A DNA stretch of 34,948 nt from Aeromonas rivipollensis (GTDB lineage: Bacteria > Pseudomonadota > Gammaproteobacteria > Enterobacterales > Aeromonadaceae): assembly GCF_010974825.1 (NCBI RefSeq), contig NZ_JAAILA010000024.1:1-34948 (forward strand). Direction: 5' to 3'. This document shows positions 25,333 through 33,914 of the stretch, in pieces. The notes under the pieces are model-generated. The model was not told the origin of the DNA. It saw only the letters and a list, made by a program, of their open reading frames with translations, and searched no databases. The translations under genes and the position numbers were made by a program. The first letter of the stretch is position 1. Each line of letters opens with the position of its first letter.

Positions 25333-26859
25333 ATGACAAAAATACACAGCTGTTCGGGATGGTGCGCATTGGCACTGCTGGCGGGGATGAATGCCGCTCA
25401 CGGCAAGCCGCTGGCCATGGTGGGGCCCTGGGAGATCCACAGTGTCGACCCTGCCAGCAACGGGGTCTTCTTTACCCGCATGCAGGTGGCGGAGACCCTG
25501 GTCGAGGTCGACAGCCTGGGCAATCTGCAACCCGGACTCGCCAGCCAGTGGTCTCACTCCGAGGATGGCCTGCAATGGCGATTCACCCTGCGCCCCGGTG
25601 CCCGCTTTCACGATGGCAGCGAGGTGAGCGCCGAGCAGGTCGCCTTTGCCCTGCAGCAGGCCTGGCGCAAGCCCGGCCTCATGACCAGCGCCCCCATCGC
25701 GTCCATCGAGGCCCATGAGGGGGCCCTGCTGATCACCCTCACCGGCCCCTTCGCGCCCCTGGCCGCCGTGCTGGCTCACCCCAGCACCCAGATCCTGGCG
25801 AAGGGGGCCTATGATGCCAAGGGGGAGGTGACCCGGGTCATCGGCTCAGGCCCCTATCGCATCACCCGGTTGCAGCAGCCCCAGCGAGTCGAGACCGAGC
25901 GCTTCGACGGCTGGCAGGGCCCCCAGCCTGCCATCTCGCAGGTGAGCTACCTGACGGTGGGCCGCGCCGAGAGCCGCACCCTGATGGCCGAGAGCGGTCA
26001 GGCCGACATCGCCTGGGGGCTGGATCCGGTCAGCATCCGCCGCTTGCAGCAGGCGCCCCGGGTCGCCATCGCCTCCGTCACCCTGCCGCGCACCATACAG
26101 CTCAAGCTCAATGGGGCCGATCCTCTTCTGAAGGATCCAGCGGTGCGCCGCGCCCTCAGTCTCGCTATCGATCGCCGTGGCATGGCGGCGGCCCTGCTGC
26201 GGGATCCCGAGATGGCGGCGACCCAGCTCTTCCCTCCCACCCTGGGGGAGTGGCATCAACCCGGGCTGACCCCGCTCGCCTATGACGTCAAGGCAGCTCA
26301 GGCGGCCTTGGCGGCGGCAGGCTGGCTGTTGGGGGCGGATGGTGTGCTGCACAAGGGGGAGGAGCGCTTCGCCCTGACTCTGCGCACCTTCCCGGATCGC
26401 CCGGAATTGCCCTTGCTGGCCACGGCACTGCAGGCGCAGTGGAAGGCGGTGGGGGTGGATCTCAAGGTGGCGGTGGGCAACTCGAGCGAGATCCCGGTCG
26501 GTCATCAGGATGGCTCGCTCCAGCTCGGCCTCTATGCCCGCAACTATGCCCTGGTGCCGGATCCCCTGGTCACCCTGCTGGGGGACCTGGCCCCCGCCGG
26601 TGCCGACTGGGGGGTGATGAACTGGCAATCCCCGGCCATGGAGCAAACACTGGCCCGCCTTGGCAAGGAGACCCTGCCCGCCGGGGAGGCTGCGGCACTG
26701 CGCCGTGACATCGCCACCACCCTGCAGCAGGAGTTGCCGCTTCTGCCCATCGCCTGGTATCGCCAGAGCGCGGCAGTCAGCCGTGCGCTGAAGGGCTTTG
26801 AGCTGGATCCCCAGGAGCGCAGCTACCGTCTGGACAAGCTGACATGGAGCGCACAATGA
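25333..26859 (+). CDS. ABC transporter substrate-binding protein, nickel/peptide/opine class
   Basis: Periplasmic binding protein of 508 residues, family SBP_bac_5. A Sec signal peptide (about 1-24, KIHSCSGWCALALLAGMNAAHG) without a lipobox makes it soluble. Family blocks: LVEVDSLGNLQPGLASQW, then FTLRPGARFHDGSEVSAEQVAFAL, then a late LDPQERSYRLDKLTW tail. Overall it looks closer to the NikA/opine-type proteins than to OppA or DppA. ATG 25333 is preferred; an ATG at 25324 is possible. The gene heads a four-gene importer operon, and its stop overlaps the next start (ATGA). The Fur-box-like site just upstream suggests a metal or metallophore cargo. That is inference; peptides cannot be excluded. 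Confidence 0.88.
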   Translation: MTKIHSCSGWCALALLAGMNAAHGKPLAMVGPWEIHSVDPASNGVFFTRMQVAETLVEVDSLGNLQPGLASQWSHSEDGLQWRFTLRPGARFHDGSEVSAEQVAFALQQAWRKPGLMTSAPIASIEAHEGALLITLTGPFAPLAAVLAHPSTQILAKGAYDAKGEVTRVIGSGPYRITRLQQPQRVETERFDGWQGPQPAISQVSYLTVGRAESRTLMAESGQADIAWGLDPVSIRRLQQAPRVAIASVTLPRTIQLKLNGADPLLKDPAVRRALSLAIDRRGMAAALLRDPEMAATQLFPPTLGEWHQPGLTPLAYDVKAAQAALAAAGWLLGADGVLHKGEERFALTLRTFPDRPELPLLATALQAQWKAVGVDLKVAVGNSSEIPVGHQDGSLQLGLYARNYALVPDPLVTLLGDLAPAGADWGVMNWQSPAMEQTLARLGKETLPAGEAAALRRDIATTLQQELPLLPIAWYRQSAAVSRALKGFELDPQERSYRLDKLTWSAQ

Positions 26860-27818
26860 CAGCGACGCCCTTCTCTGCCGTCATGGGGATCCTGGGTCAG
26901 CGGCTGGTGCAGGCGCTGATGGTGGCCCAGCTGGTGGCCGGGCTCTGCTTTCTGATGGTGCAATCCCTGCCCGGGGACCTCGCCTTTCGCATCGCCGCAG
27001 GCCGCTACGGTTATGACTATGTCACCGCCGAGGCCGCCAATGCGGTGCGCAGCGAGCTGGGGCTGGCCGGCTCGGCCCTCTCCCGCTTCGCTGATTGGCT
27101 GGGCGCCCTGCTGCAGGGGGATCTCGGCAGCTCCCTGGTGACGGGGGCGCCTGTGGCCAGCGAGGTGGATCACCACCTGGGGGCCACCCTGTCCCTGGCG
27201 GTGGCCGCCGTGGCCCTGGCCCTGATGGTGGCGCTGCCGCTCGGCAGCCTGAGCGCCCTGCGCCCCGGGGGATGGTGCGATCGCCTGACCCTGGGCTGGA
27301 GCGTGCTGATGCGCGCGCTGCCTCCCTTCCTGCTCGGCCTGGTGCTCATGATGCTGCTCTCGGTGGAGCTGGGCTGGGTCAGCGCCGCCGGCCACGGGGA
27401 GGGGAGCAACCTGCTGTTGCCCGCCCTCACCCTGGGGCTGGGGCTCTCGGGGGTACTCTCCCGGGTGGTGCGCGAGAGCGTGCTCACCGTGGTGCAGTCC
27501 GGCTATTACCGCTTTGCCCTGACCAAGGGGCTCTCGCCCGCCCGGGTCTTCAGGCGTCACGGCCTGCGCAATACCGGGGTCAGCATCATCGCCTACACAG
27601 GGGTTCAGCTGGTGCTGCTTATCGAAGGGGTAGTGGTGGTGGAGAGCCTGTTCGCCTGGCCCGGCATCGGCCATGCCCTGGTGCACGCCATCTTCTGGCG
27701 CGACATCCCCATGGTGCAGGGAACCGTGCTGGTGCTGGCGGCGCTCTTCGTGCTGCTCAATACCCTGACGGATCTGCTCTGTCTCGCCATCGATCCCCGC
27801 GGTCCCAAGGAGTCCTGA
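26856..27818 (+). CDS. ABC transporter permease 1 (DppB/NikB-like)
   Basis: Inner-membrane permease of 320 residues of the binding-protein-dependent type, with about six membrane segments. The periplasmic section after the first helix (about 35-90) is short. The cytoplasmic coupling loop is in GYYRFALTKGLSPARVFRRHGLRNT, the EAA-like motif that docks on the ATPase. GVVVVESLFAWPGIGHALV near the C-terminus is a strong DppB-family mark. ATG 26856 overlaps the preceding stop (ATGA) and has GGAG 6 bases upstream; ATG 26844 is less likely. It acts as a pair with the next permease. Confidence 0.9.
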   Translation: MTATPFSAVMGILGQRLVQALMVAQLVAGLCFLMVQSLPGDLAFRIAAGRYGYDYVTAEAANAVRSELGLAGSALSRFADWLGALLQGDLGSSLVTGAPVASEVDHHLGATLSLAVAAVALALMVALPLGSLSALRPGGWCDRLTLGWSVLMRALPPFLLGLVLMMLLSVELGWVSAAGHGEGSNLLLPALTLGLGLSGVLSRVVRESVLTVVQSGYYRFALTKGLSPARVFRRHGLRNTGVSIIAYTGVQLVLLIEGVVVVESLFAWPGIGHALVHAIFWRDIPMVQGTVLVLAALFVLLNTLTDLLCLAIDPRGPKES

Positions 27819-27820
27819 TC

Positions 27821-28627
27821 ATGTCTTTCTCTGTCAAGGCGGGAGCAAGCCTGCTCCTGCTGGTGGTGCTGTTTGCCCTGCTGGGCCCAATGCTCTGGCC
27901 CGATCCCGCCGCCCAGGATCTGGTGCAGTTCCTGGCCGACCCCTCCTGGCAGGAGCCGCTCGGGCGCGATCAGATGGGCCGCAGCCTGATGGCGCGGCTC
28001 GCGGCGGCGACTCGGCTCTCCCTGCTGCTGGGGATGCTGTGCGTCATCACCGCAGCCCTGCTGGGATCCTTGCTGGGCTGGCTCTCCGCCTGGCGCGGTG
28101 GCTGGGTTGACGGCCTGCTGCGCAGCCTGGCCGACGGTGTGCTGGCCCTGCCGAGCCTGCTGCTGGTGCTGCTCTTCTCCGCCATGGCCCAGGGGGGCTT
28201 CGCCATCCTCTATCTCGGGCTGGCCATGGCCCAGTGGGTGGAATACTACCGGGTGGTGCGGGCCCGCAGCCGGGCTCTGCTTGCCTCGCCCCAGGTGGAG
28301 GCATCCCGCCTGCTGGGCTTTGGCTACGGCCACATAGTGCGCCGTCACCTCTGGCCCGAGCTGGCCCCCCAGCTGCTGACCATGATGGCCTTTGGCCTCG
28401 CCGGGGCCATCCTGACCCTCTCGACCCTGGGCTTCGTCGGGGTGGGCATCCAGCCGCCCACCCCGGAGCTTGGCCTGATGATGACGGAGGCGCTGCCCCA
28501 CTATCAGGAGGCGCCCCGCCTGCTGCTGGCACCCATCCTGGTGATGGGAATGATGCTGCTGGCCCTGGTGCTGCTCAATCAGAAGGGCACTCTTCACACC
28601 CCATCCCCACAAGGAATCACCCCATGA
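27821..28627 (+). CDS. ABC transporter permease 2 (DppC/NikC-like)
   Basis: Second inner-membrane permease, 268 residues with about six membrane segments. HPLGRDQMGRS-like segment EPLGRDQMGRSLMARL (about 47-62) and the coupling loop EASRLLGFGYGHIVRRHLWPEL are typical of the DppC/NikC family, as is LSTLGFVGVGIQPPTPELG near 205-223. The ATG at 27821 starts 2 bp after the previous stop, with AAGGAG 8 bases upstream. Its own stop overlaps the start of the ATPase gene (ATGA), so all four genes look translationally coupled. Confidence 0.9.
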   Translation: MSFSVKAGASLLLLVVLFALLGPMLWPDPAAQDLVQFLADPSWQEPLGRDQMGRSLMARLAAATRLSLLLGMLCVITAALLGSLLGWLSAWRGGWVDGLLRSLADGVLALPSLLLVLLFSAMAQGGFAILYLGLAMAQWVEYYRVVRARSRALLASPQVEASRLLGFGYGHIVRRHLWPELAPQLLTMMAFGLAGAILTLSTLGFVGVGIQPPTPELGLMMTEALPHYQEAPRLLLAPILVMGMMLLALVLLNQKGTLHTPSPQGITP

Positions 28628-30048
28628 CGACCATTCATATCAAGGGCCTGCAGGTGGATGACGGCCGGCAGACCCTGTTGCAGGCGCTGGATCTCACCCT
28701 GCTCCCCGGAAGTGCTTTGACCCTGATAGGGGAGAGCGGCTCGGGCAAATCCCTGCTGGCCCACGCCCTGATGGGGACCCTGCCCGCTCCCCTGCGCGGC
28801 CGGGGTGAGATGGCGATGGGCGGCCGACATCACAGCCTGGCGGACCCCCAGGCCCTGCGCGCCCTTTGGGGGCGGGAGCTGGCCATGCTGCCCCAGGAGC
28901 CGGTGCTGGCGCTGGACCCCACCATGGGGCTGCTGCCCCAGGTGGAGGAGGGCTGGCTGGCGGGAGGCAAGGAGGCGCGCTCGCGGGACGCCCTGGCGCG
29001 GCTCGGGCTCGCCGGGCGGGAGCGCCACTTCCCGCACCAGCTCTCCGGGGGCATGGCCCAGCGCGCCGCCTTTGCCGCCGCCACCCTGGGGCAGGCCCGT
29101 TTGCTCATCGCCGACGAGCCCACCAAGGGGCTCGACAGCCGGGCCAGCGCCAGGCTGCAAACATTGCTGCAGGACTATCTGACCGAGGGGCGCCACCTGC
29201 TGACCATCACCCATGATCTCTCCCTGGCCCGGGCGCTGGGAGGCTGGGTGCTGGTGGTCAAGGGGGGTGAGATAGTGGAGCAGGGGCCCGTCGAGCAGGT
29301 GCTGCACACGCCTTCCCATGCCTACAGCCGCGCCCTGCTGGCGGCAGAGCCGTCCGCCTGGCCCGAGGCGGTGCATCCCCCGACCGGCGACTGGTTGCTC
29401 AGGGGCGAGGGGCTTGCCATGGGCTACGGGGAGCAGACCCTGTTCGAGGGGCTGGATCTGCCACTGGCCCGAGGGGAGCGGCTCGCCATCATGGCGCCGA
29501 GCGGCGCGGGCAAGAGCACCCTCGGCAATGTGCTGCTGGGGTTGCAGCGCCCTCTGCGAGGGCGAGTGCTGCGCCAGGCGGGCATAGCCCCGCACCGCTG
29601 GCAGAAGCTCTATCAGGATCCGGTGCAGGCCTTCGCCAGCCGGGTGTGCCTCGCTACCCAGTTTGACGATCTGCTGCGCCTGCACAGGCTGCCGCGCCAG
29701 CCCCTCACCGACTATCTGGCGAGGCTAGGCCTCGATGAGTGGCTGCTGAGCCGGCTGCCGAGCCAGGTGTCCGGGGGAGAGCTGCAACGGCTGTCGCTGA
29801 TCCGGGCCCTGCTGCTGCGCCCCGTGCTGCTCTTTGCCGATGAGCCCAGCTCCCGGCTCGATCCCCTGAGCCAGCAGCAGACCATCGCCTGCCTGCTAGG
29901 GGCGCTGGGGGAGATAGGCTGCGCTTTGCTGTTGGTGACCCATGACGAGGCGCTGGCAGGTAAGGTCGCCAGCCGCTGCCTGCGACTGGGGGCGGCTGGC
30001 ACAACTGAGCAGGAGCTGGTGCCCACCGAGTTGAGACGGGTGGGCTAA
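28624..30048 (+). CDS. ABC transporter ATP-binding protein, two fused ATPase domains
   Basis: Cytosolic ATPase of 474 residues formed by two nucleotide-binding domains in one chain; in the usual NikD/NikE or DppD/DppF systems these are separate. Domain 1 (about 1-240): Walker A GESGSGKS near 38-45, signature LSGGMAQR, Walker B LLIADEP and the H-loop THD. Domain 2 (about 260-474): Walker A APSGAGKS, Q-loop LYQDP, signature VSGGELQR, Walker B LLFADEP and H-loop THDEA. Both sites therefore look intact. Domain 2 lacks the usual C-terminal oligopeptide extension with a Cys cluster. AAGGAA lies just before the ATG, which overlaps the preceding permease stop. It closes the operon. Confidence 0.92.
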   Translation: MTTIHIKGLQVDDGRQTLLQALDLTLLPGSALTLIGESGSGKSLLAHALMGTLPAPLRGRGEMAMGGRHHSLADPQALRALWGRELAMLPQEPVLALDPTMGLLPQVEEGWLAGGKEARSRDALARLGLAGRERHFPHQLSGGMAQRAAFAAATLGQARLLIADEPTKGLDSRASARLQTLLQDYLTEGRHLLTITHDLSLARALGGWVLVVKGGEIVEQGPVEQVLHTPSHAYSRALLAAEPSAWPEAVHPPTGDWLLRGEGLAMGYGEQTLFEGLDLPLARGERLAIMAPSGAGKSTLGNVLLGLQRPLRGRVLRQAGIAPHRWQKLYQDPVQAFASRVCLATQFDDLLRLHRLPRQPLTDYLARLGLDEWLLSRLPSQVSGGELQRLSLIRALLLRPVLLFADEPSSRLDPLSQQQTIACLLGALGEIGCALLLVTHDEALAGKVASRCLRLGAAGTTEQELVPTELRRVG

Positions 30049-30100
30049 GGGGAGCAGGATGCCTGGGCACAGGCGTCCCGCTCCCTTTCGATGTCAGTTC

Positions 30101-30121
30101 GACGGGGCCGCTGGCCCCGTC
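30101..30121. terminator. GC-rich hairpin after the ABC operon
   Basis: A 9-bp stem GACGGGGCC/GGCCCCGTC with loop GCT, about 50 bp past the ATPase gene. No T run follows directly, so it could be a weak terminator or an mRNA end-protecting hairpin. Confidence 0.4.
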
Positions 30122-30169
30122 ACATTAGAAAAACTTGGGAAAGCAGATTATAAAGATTCGTTCGTTTTT

Positions 30170-30185
30170 TGTGACATGAATCACT
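30170..30185. promoter_or_regulatory. CRP-like binding site upstream of emrD
   Basis: TGTGA-CATGAA-TCACT matches the CRP consensus TGTGA-N6-TCACA at 9 of 10 half-site positions, in an AT-rich pocket about 155 bp before emrD. Nearby -10-like hexamers are TATAAA (30149-30154) and TAAGAT (30185-30190). Confidence 0.45.
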
Positions 30186-30336
30186 AAGATCACCGCAAGC
30201 CAAAGAGCGTCCTGCTCCTGGCGGGTGCGGGTCCTCCGCCTTGCGTTTCACCTTTGATTGACCCTGTTTATTGGATCCCCTCTGCGGTTTTCTGCCAGAG
30301 GCGGGCAGCTTTTCGATGATTTTTCGGGACTGAGAT

Positions 30337-31536
30337 ATGTATCGGCACAGTTTTTATCCGCTGTTTTTCCTGACCATTCTGATGGTCGCCGTGGGCCAGA
30401 TGACCCAGACCCTCTATGTGCCCTCCATTCCCATGATGGCGGGGGACTTTCATGTGGCCTCCGGCCAGTTGCAGGCGGTGATGGCCTGCTACCTGATCCC
30501 GTACGGCCTCTCCCAGTTCGTCTACGGTCCGCTGTCTGATCGCATCGGCCGCCGCCCGGTGCTGCTTATCGGCATGATGGTGTTTCTGGTGGGCACCCTG
30601 ACCATTCAGCTGATCCCGCACTTTGCCGCCCTGCTGGCCGGCAGCTTCATCCAGGGGCTGGGCACGGGGGCCGGTGGTGCCATGAGCCGGACAGTGATGC
30701 GGGATCGCTACAGCGGCGCCGAGCTCAACCGCGCCAACAGCCTGGTGAGCATGGGGGTGATCTTCTCCCCATTGCTGGCCCCCGTGCTGGGGGGCTGGCT
30801 GACCGAGCTGTTCAACTGGCGCGCCGGCTATTGGTTCCTGTTCGGCTTCGGGGCCCTGACCACCCTGGCCCTGCTGGCCTGGTTTGGCGAGACCCTGCCG
30901 GCGACCGCCCGTCAGCAGCCACTGCGGGTCGGCGCCGCCTACCGCCATGTGCTCGGCAACCCGCGCTTCCAGGGCAACCTGCTCTGCCTGATGGCGACCT
31001 TCGCGGGGCTCGCGGTATTCGAGGCGGCGGCCGGGGTGCTGCTCGGCGACGTACTCAAACTGAGCGCCCGCACAGTGAGCGTGCTGTTCGTGTTGCCGCT
31101 GCCCGGCTACCTGTTTGGCGCCTGGCTCTCCGCCAAGCTGAGCTTCCGGCTGAGTCAGGGCAAGCTGATGCGCCTTGGCATCGCCTTCCTGGGGCTGGGG
31201 GCCCTCATCATACTGGTGCCAGGCCTGTTCGGGCTGGTGAGTGCAGCCTCTCTGGTGGGGGGCGCGGCCGTCTACTTCATCGGCAGCGGCATCCTCTACC
31301 CGACCGCCACCTCCTGCGCCATCGAGCCCTTCCCGGGTCAGGCGGGCACCGCCGGGGCCATCCTGGGGGGCATGCAGAACCTGGGGGCGGGTGTCGTGAC
31401 CCTGCTGGCCGCCAGCTTCCCCATGGAGGGGCAGCTGACTCTGGGGGCCATCATGGTGGTGATGGTGCTGATCGTGGCTTTGAGCTTCCTCTGGCTGCGC
31501 CACCATGGCTCCCCCCACGAGCAGATGGCCGTCTGA
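30337..31536 (+). CDS. emrD: multidrug efflux MFS transporter EmrD
   Basis: Proton-driven inner-membrane drug exporter of 399 residues (E. coli EmrD 394), with about 12 membrane segments. It aligns with EmrD along its length: VAVGQMTQTLYVPSIPMMA in helix 1, motif A in YGPLSDRIGRRPVLLIGM, then QGLGTGAGGAMSRTVMRD, LSARTVSVLFVLPLP and IEPFPGQAGTAGAILGGMQN. The last block is a distinctive EmrD mark. It belongs to the Bcr/CflA group. A promoter region with a CRP-like site and AT-rich sequence lies in the 290-bp gap upstream, so it is probably not part of the ABC operon. The ribosome site is weak (GGGAC/GAG). A strong terminator follows. Confidence 0.92.
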   Translation: MYRHSFYPLFFLTILMVAVGQMTQTLYVPSIPMMAGDFHVASGQLQAVMACYLIPYGLSQFVYGPLSDRIGRRPVLLIGMMVFLVGTLTIQLIPHFAALLAGSFIQGLGTGAGGAMSRTVMRDRYSGAELNRANSLVSMGVIFSPLLAPVLGGWLTELFNWRAGYWFLFGFGALTTLALLAWFGETLPATARQQPLRVGAAYRHVLGNPRFQGNLLCLMATFAGLAVFEAAAGVLLGDVLKLSARTVSVLFVLPLPGYLFGAWLSAKLSFRLSQGKLMRLGIAFLGLGALIILVPGLFGLVSAASLVGGAAVYFIGSGILYPTATSCAIEPFPGQAGTAGAILGGMQNLGAGVVTLLAASFPMEGQLTLGAIMVVMVLIVALSFLWLRHHGSPHEQMAV

Positions 31537-31557
31537 GTGCATCCAGGTCAGGTGAAG

Positions 31558-31583
31558 AGCCCGCCCTCGTCGGCGGGCTTTTT
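31558..31583 (+). terminator. rho-independent terminator of emrD
   Basis: An 8-bp stem AGCCCGCC/GGCGGGCT with a 6-base loop CTCGTC and a TTTTT tail, 22 bp past the stop codon. Confidence 0.92.
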
Positions 31584-31603
31584 ATTGTCCGGCACCTGAA
31601 GGG

Positions 31604-31643
31604 GGAAGGCCGCCCGCCGGTTTTGCGGCGGGCCCCACCTTCC
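31604..31643 (-). terminator. hairpin past the sugar-dehydrogenase gene
   Basis: The inner stem GCCCGCCG/CGGCGGGC (31612-31619 with 31626-31633) and the outer pair GGAAGG/CCTTCC lie 12 bp beyond the minus-strand stop codon. There is no clear T run on that strand, so termination strength is doubtful. Confidence 0.5.
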
Positions 31644-31654
31644 GCCATGGCGGG

Positions 31655-32800
31655 TCAGGAGAGCGGCAGCCAGCGTCCGTCGGCGGCGTGGCTGGCCAGG
31701 CTGGTCTCGATGAAGCGCATCCCCGCCACTCCGTCTTCCACAGTGGTGAGGGCCAGGCTCTCGGGGGGCGGCGCCTCCCCGGCCGCCAGGGCGTGGATCT
31801 GCAAGGCCGCGTCCGTGTAGAGCTGGGCAAAGGCCTCCAGATAGCCCTCGGGATGACCGGCTGGCACTCGGCTGGCATGGCGTGCCGCGTCGCTCGCCAC
31901 CCGGCCCCGGGTCAGCCGCTGGCTGGCCCCGCCAATGGGGGTCAGCCAGAGCTCATTGGGTGCCTCCTGGCGGAAGATCAGGCTGGCCTTGTCGCCATAG
32001 AGGCGGATCTGCAACCGGTTCTCCTCGCCGCTGGCAACCTGGCTGGCGTTGAGCGATCCGCGCATCCCCTGGGGGTAGCGCAACCAGACCTGCAGATGAT
32101 CGTCCAGCTGCCGCCCCGGCACGAAGCTGTGCAGTTCGGCGGCGAGCTCGCTCGGCAACAGCCCGGTGATGAAGGCCGCCAGCTGGTAGGCGTGGGTGCC
32201 GATGTCGCCGAGGCAACCGGCTCGCCCGGCGCGGGCCGGATCTGCCCGCCAGTCCGCCTGCTTGTTCTGACCCAGGGGGATGGGGTTGGCGAGCCAATCT
32301 TGCAGGTATTCGACCTGCACGTAGCGCAGCTCGCCGAGCTCACCGGCGGAGACCAGCTCGCGGGCGTGGCGCACCATGGGGTAGCCCGAATAGGTGTGGG
32401 TCAGGGCAAACAGCCGCCGCCGCTGGCGGGCGAGGCGGGCGAGCTCCTCCCCCTCCGCCAGGGTCAGCGCCAGCGGCTTGTCGCAGATAACGTGGATGCC
32501 GGCTTCGAGAAAGGCGCGCGCCACCGGGGCGTGCAGGTGGTTGGGGGTGGTGATGGCCACCACCTCTATGCCGTCGGACCTTGCCGCCTCGGCTTGGGCC
32601 ATCCTGGCGTAATCCTCGTAGGCGCGGGCCGGATCCAGCCCGAGGGCGAGGGCGCTTGAGCGGGCATTGGCGGGATCGGCGGAGAGGGCGGCGGCGAGCA
32701 GCTCATAGTGATCGTCCATGCGGGCCGCCAGCCGATGCACGGCGCCGATGAAGGCTCCCTGGCCGCCGCCGACCATGCCCAGACGCAGTCGTCTTTTCAT
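31655..32800 (-). CDS. Gfo/Idh/MocA-family NAD(P)-dependent sugar dehydrogenase
   Basis: Soluble oxidoreductase of 381 residues. An N-terminal Rossmann fold has GMVGGGQGAFIG (about 8-19). The EKP-type motif is CDKPLALT (Lys108). The catalytic pair is in GCLGDIGTHAYQL (Asp199, His203), and the C-terminal alpha/beta domain follows. These residues are the usual Lys-Asp-His set for oxidising a sugar or cyclitol hydroxyl with NAD(P). Start: AAGGAG is 8 bases upstream, and the ATG overlaps the stop of the isomerase-like gene (ATGA), so the two are co-translated. With a sugar ABC binding protein upstream in the same operon it probably acts on the imported sugar. Which sugar is not visible. Confidence 0.9.
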   Translation of the reverse strand: MKRRLRLGMVGGGQGAFIGAVHRLAARMDDHYELLAAALSADPANARSSALALGLDPARAYEDYARMAQAEAARSDGIEVVAITTPNHLHAPVARAFLEAGIHVICDKPLALTLAEGEELARLARQRRRLFALTHTYSGYPMVRHARELVSAGELGELRYVQVEYLQDWLANPIPLGQNKQADWRADPARAGRAGCLGDIGTHAYQLAAFITGLLPSELAAELHSFVPGRQLDDHLQVWLRYPQGMRGSLNASQVASGEENRLQIRLYGDKASLIFRQEAPNELWLTPIGGASQRLTRGRVASDAARHASRVPAGHPEGYLEAFAQLYTDAALQIHALAAGEAPPPESLALTTVEDGVAGMRFIETSLASHAADGRWLPLS

Positions 32801-33882
32801 CGCTTGTCTCCTTGCTTGCCGGCCGGATCCGCACTGAGGCCTAGCAGGCTTCTGACCGCCTCTCGCGCCAGGCCGCTGCCGGCGAAGTCATCGAAGGGGC
32901 GCTCGGCGACCCGGATAATATGATTGCGAATGAATTCGGCCCCCTCGGCGGCGCCATCCTCCGGGTGCTTGAGGGCGCACTCCCACTCCAGCACGGCCCA
33001 GCCGGGGTAGTCGTACTGGGCGAGCTTGCTGAAGATGGCGCCAAAGTCTATCTGGCCGTCCCCCAGGGAGCGAAAGCGCCCCGCCCGCCCTAGCCAGGGG
33101 GCGTAGCCCCCGTAGACCCCCTGGCGCCCCGAGGGCCTGAATTCGGCATCCTTCACGTGAAAGGCGCGCACCCGCTCGTGATAGAGGTCGAGGAAGGCGA
33201 GGTAATCGAGCTGCTGCAACAGCATGTGGCTGGGGTCGTAGAGCACGTTGACGCGGGGATGATCGCCGGTTGCCTCGAGGAAGCGCTCCAGCGTGGCGCC
33301 ATCGAACAAGTCCTCCCCCGGGTGCAGCTCGTAGCAGAGGTCCACTCCGGCCTCGTCAAAGGCATTGAGCAGGGGAAGCCAGCGCCGGGCCAGCTCGGCG
33401 AAGGCCTCCTCGACGAGGCCGGCGGGCCGCTGGGGCCAGGGGTAGAGATAGGGCCAGGCGAGGGCGCCGGAGAAGGTGACGTGGGCCTCGAGGCCAAGCC
33501 GGCGTGAGGCAATGGCCGCCGCCTTGAGCTGCTCGCCGGCCCACTGGGTGCGGGCGGCGGGCTTGCCGCGCACCGCCGCCGGGGCGAAGCCATCAAACAG
33601 GGCGTCATAGGCAGGATGGACCGCCAGCAGCTGGCCTTGCAGGTGGGTGGAGAGCTCTGTGATGACCAGCCCCCGCTCGGCCAGCAGGCCGCTTATCTCG
33701 TCGCAATAATCCTGGCTGGCCGCCGCCCGGGTCAGATCGAACAGGCGCGGGTCCGTCGGCAGTTGCAGGCCGCGAAAGCCGAGGCCGGCGGCCCAGTCCG
33801 CCAGGCCGGTGAGGGTATCGAATGGTGGCTGCTCCCCCATGAACTGGGCGAGGAAGATGGCCGGTCCCTTGATGGTTTTCAT
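32797..33882 (-). CDS. sugar phosphate isomerase/epimerase-like TIM-barrel protein (AP_endonuc_2 fold)
   Basis: The product has 361 residues of the xylose-isomerase-like TIM-barrel class. Likely metal ligands are Glu185 in CYELHPGED, Asp216 and His219 in YDPSHM, His242 in FHVKD and Glu299 in LEWECALKH. No signal peptide is seen. Members isomerise or epimerise sugars and inositols; some work as 3-keto-glycoside-cleaving enzymes together with Gfo/Idh/MocA dehydrogenases, and such a dehydrogenase is the next gene here, overlapping by 4 bases. I chose the ATG at 33882 because AGGAG lies 5 bases upstream; a GTG two codons earlier overlaps that ribosome site. The substrate is not identifiable. Confidence 0.88.
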   Translation of the reverse strand: MKTIKGPAIFLAQFMGEQPPFDTLTGLADWAAGLGFRGLQLPTDPRLFDLTRAAASQDYCDEISGLLAERGLVITELSTHLQGQLLAVHPAYDALFDGFAPAAVRGKPAARTQWAGEQLKAAAIASRRLGLEAHVTFSGALAWPYLYPWPQRPAGLVEEAFAELARRWLPLLNAFDEAGVDLCYELHPGEDLFDGATLERFLEATGDHPRVNVLYDPSHMLLQQLDYLAFLDLYHERVRAFHVKDAEFRPSGRQGVYGGYAPWLGRAGRFRSLGDGQIDFGAIFSKLAQYDYPGWAVLEWECALKHPEDGAAEGAEFIRNHIIRVAERPFDDFAGSGLAREAVRSLLGLSADPAGKQGDKR

Positions 33883-33914
33883 GGGCACTCCTGAATAAAG
33901 GCAGTTAACCCCCT

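Noticed and set aside
25333..31536. A full staphylopine-like (cnt) importer plus exporter cluster
   Set aside because: The order importer then MFS gene looks similar, but the MFS protein is plainly EmrD, has its own promoter region, and no metallophore synthesis genes are present.
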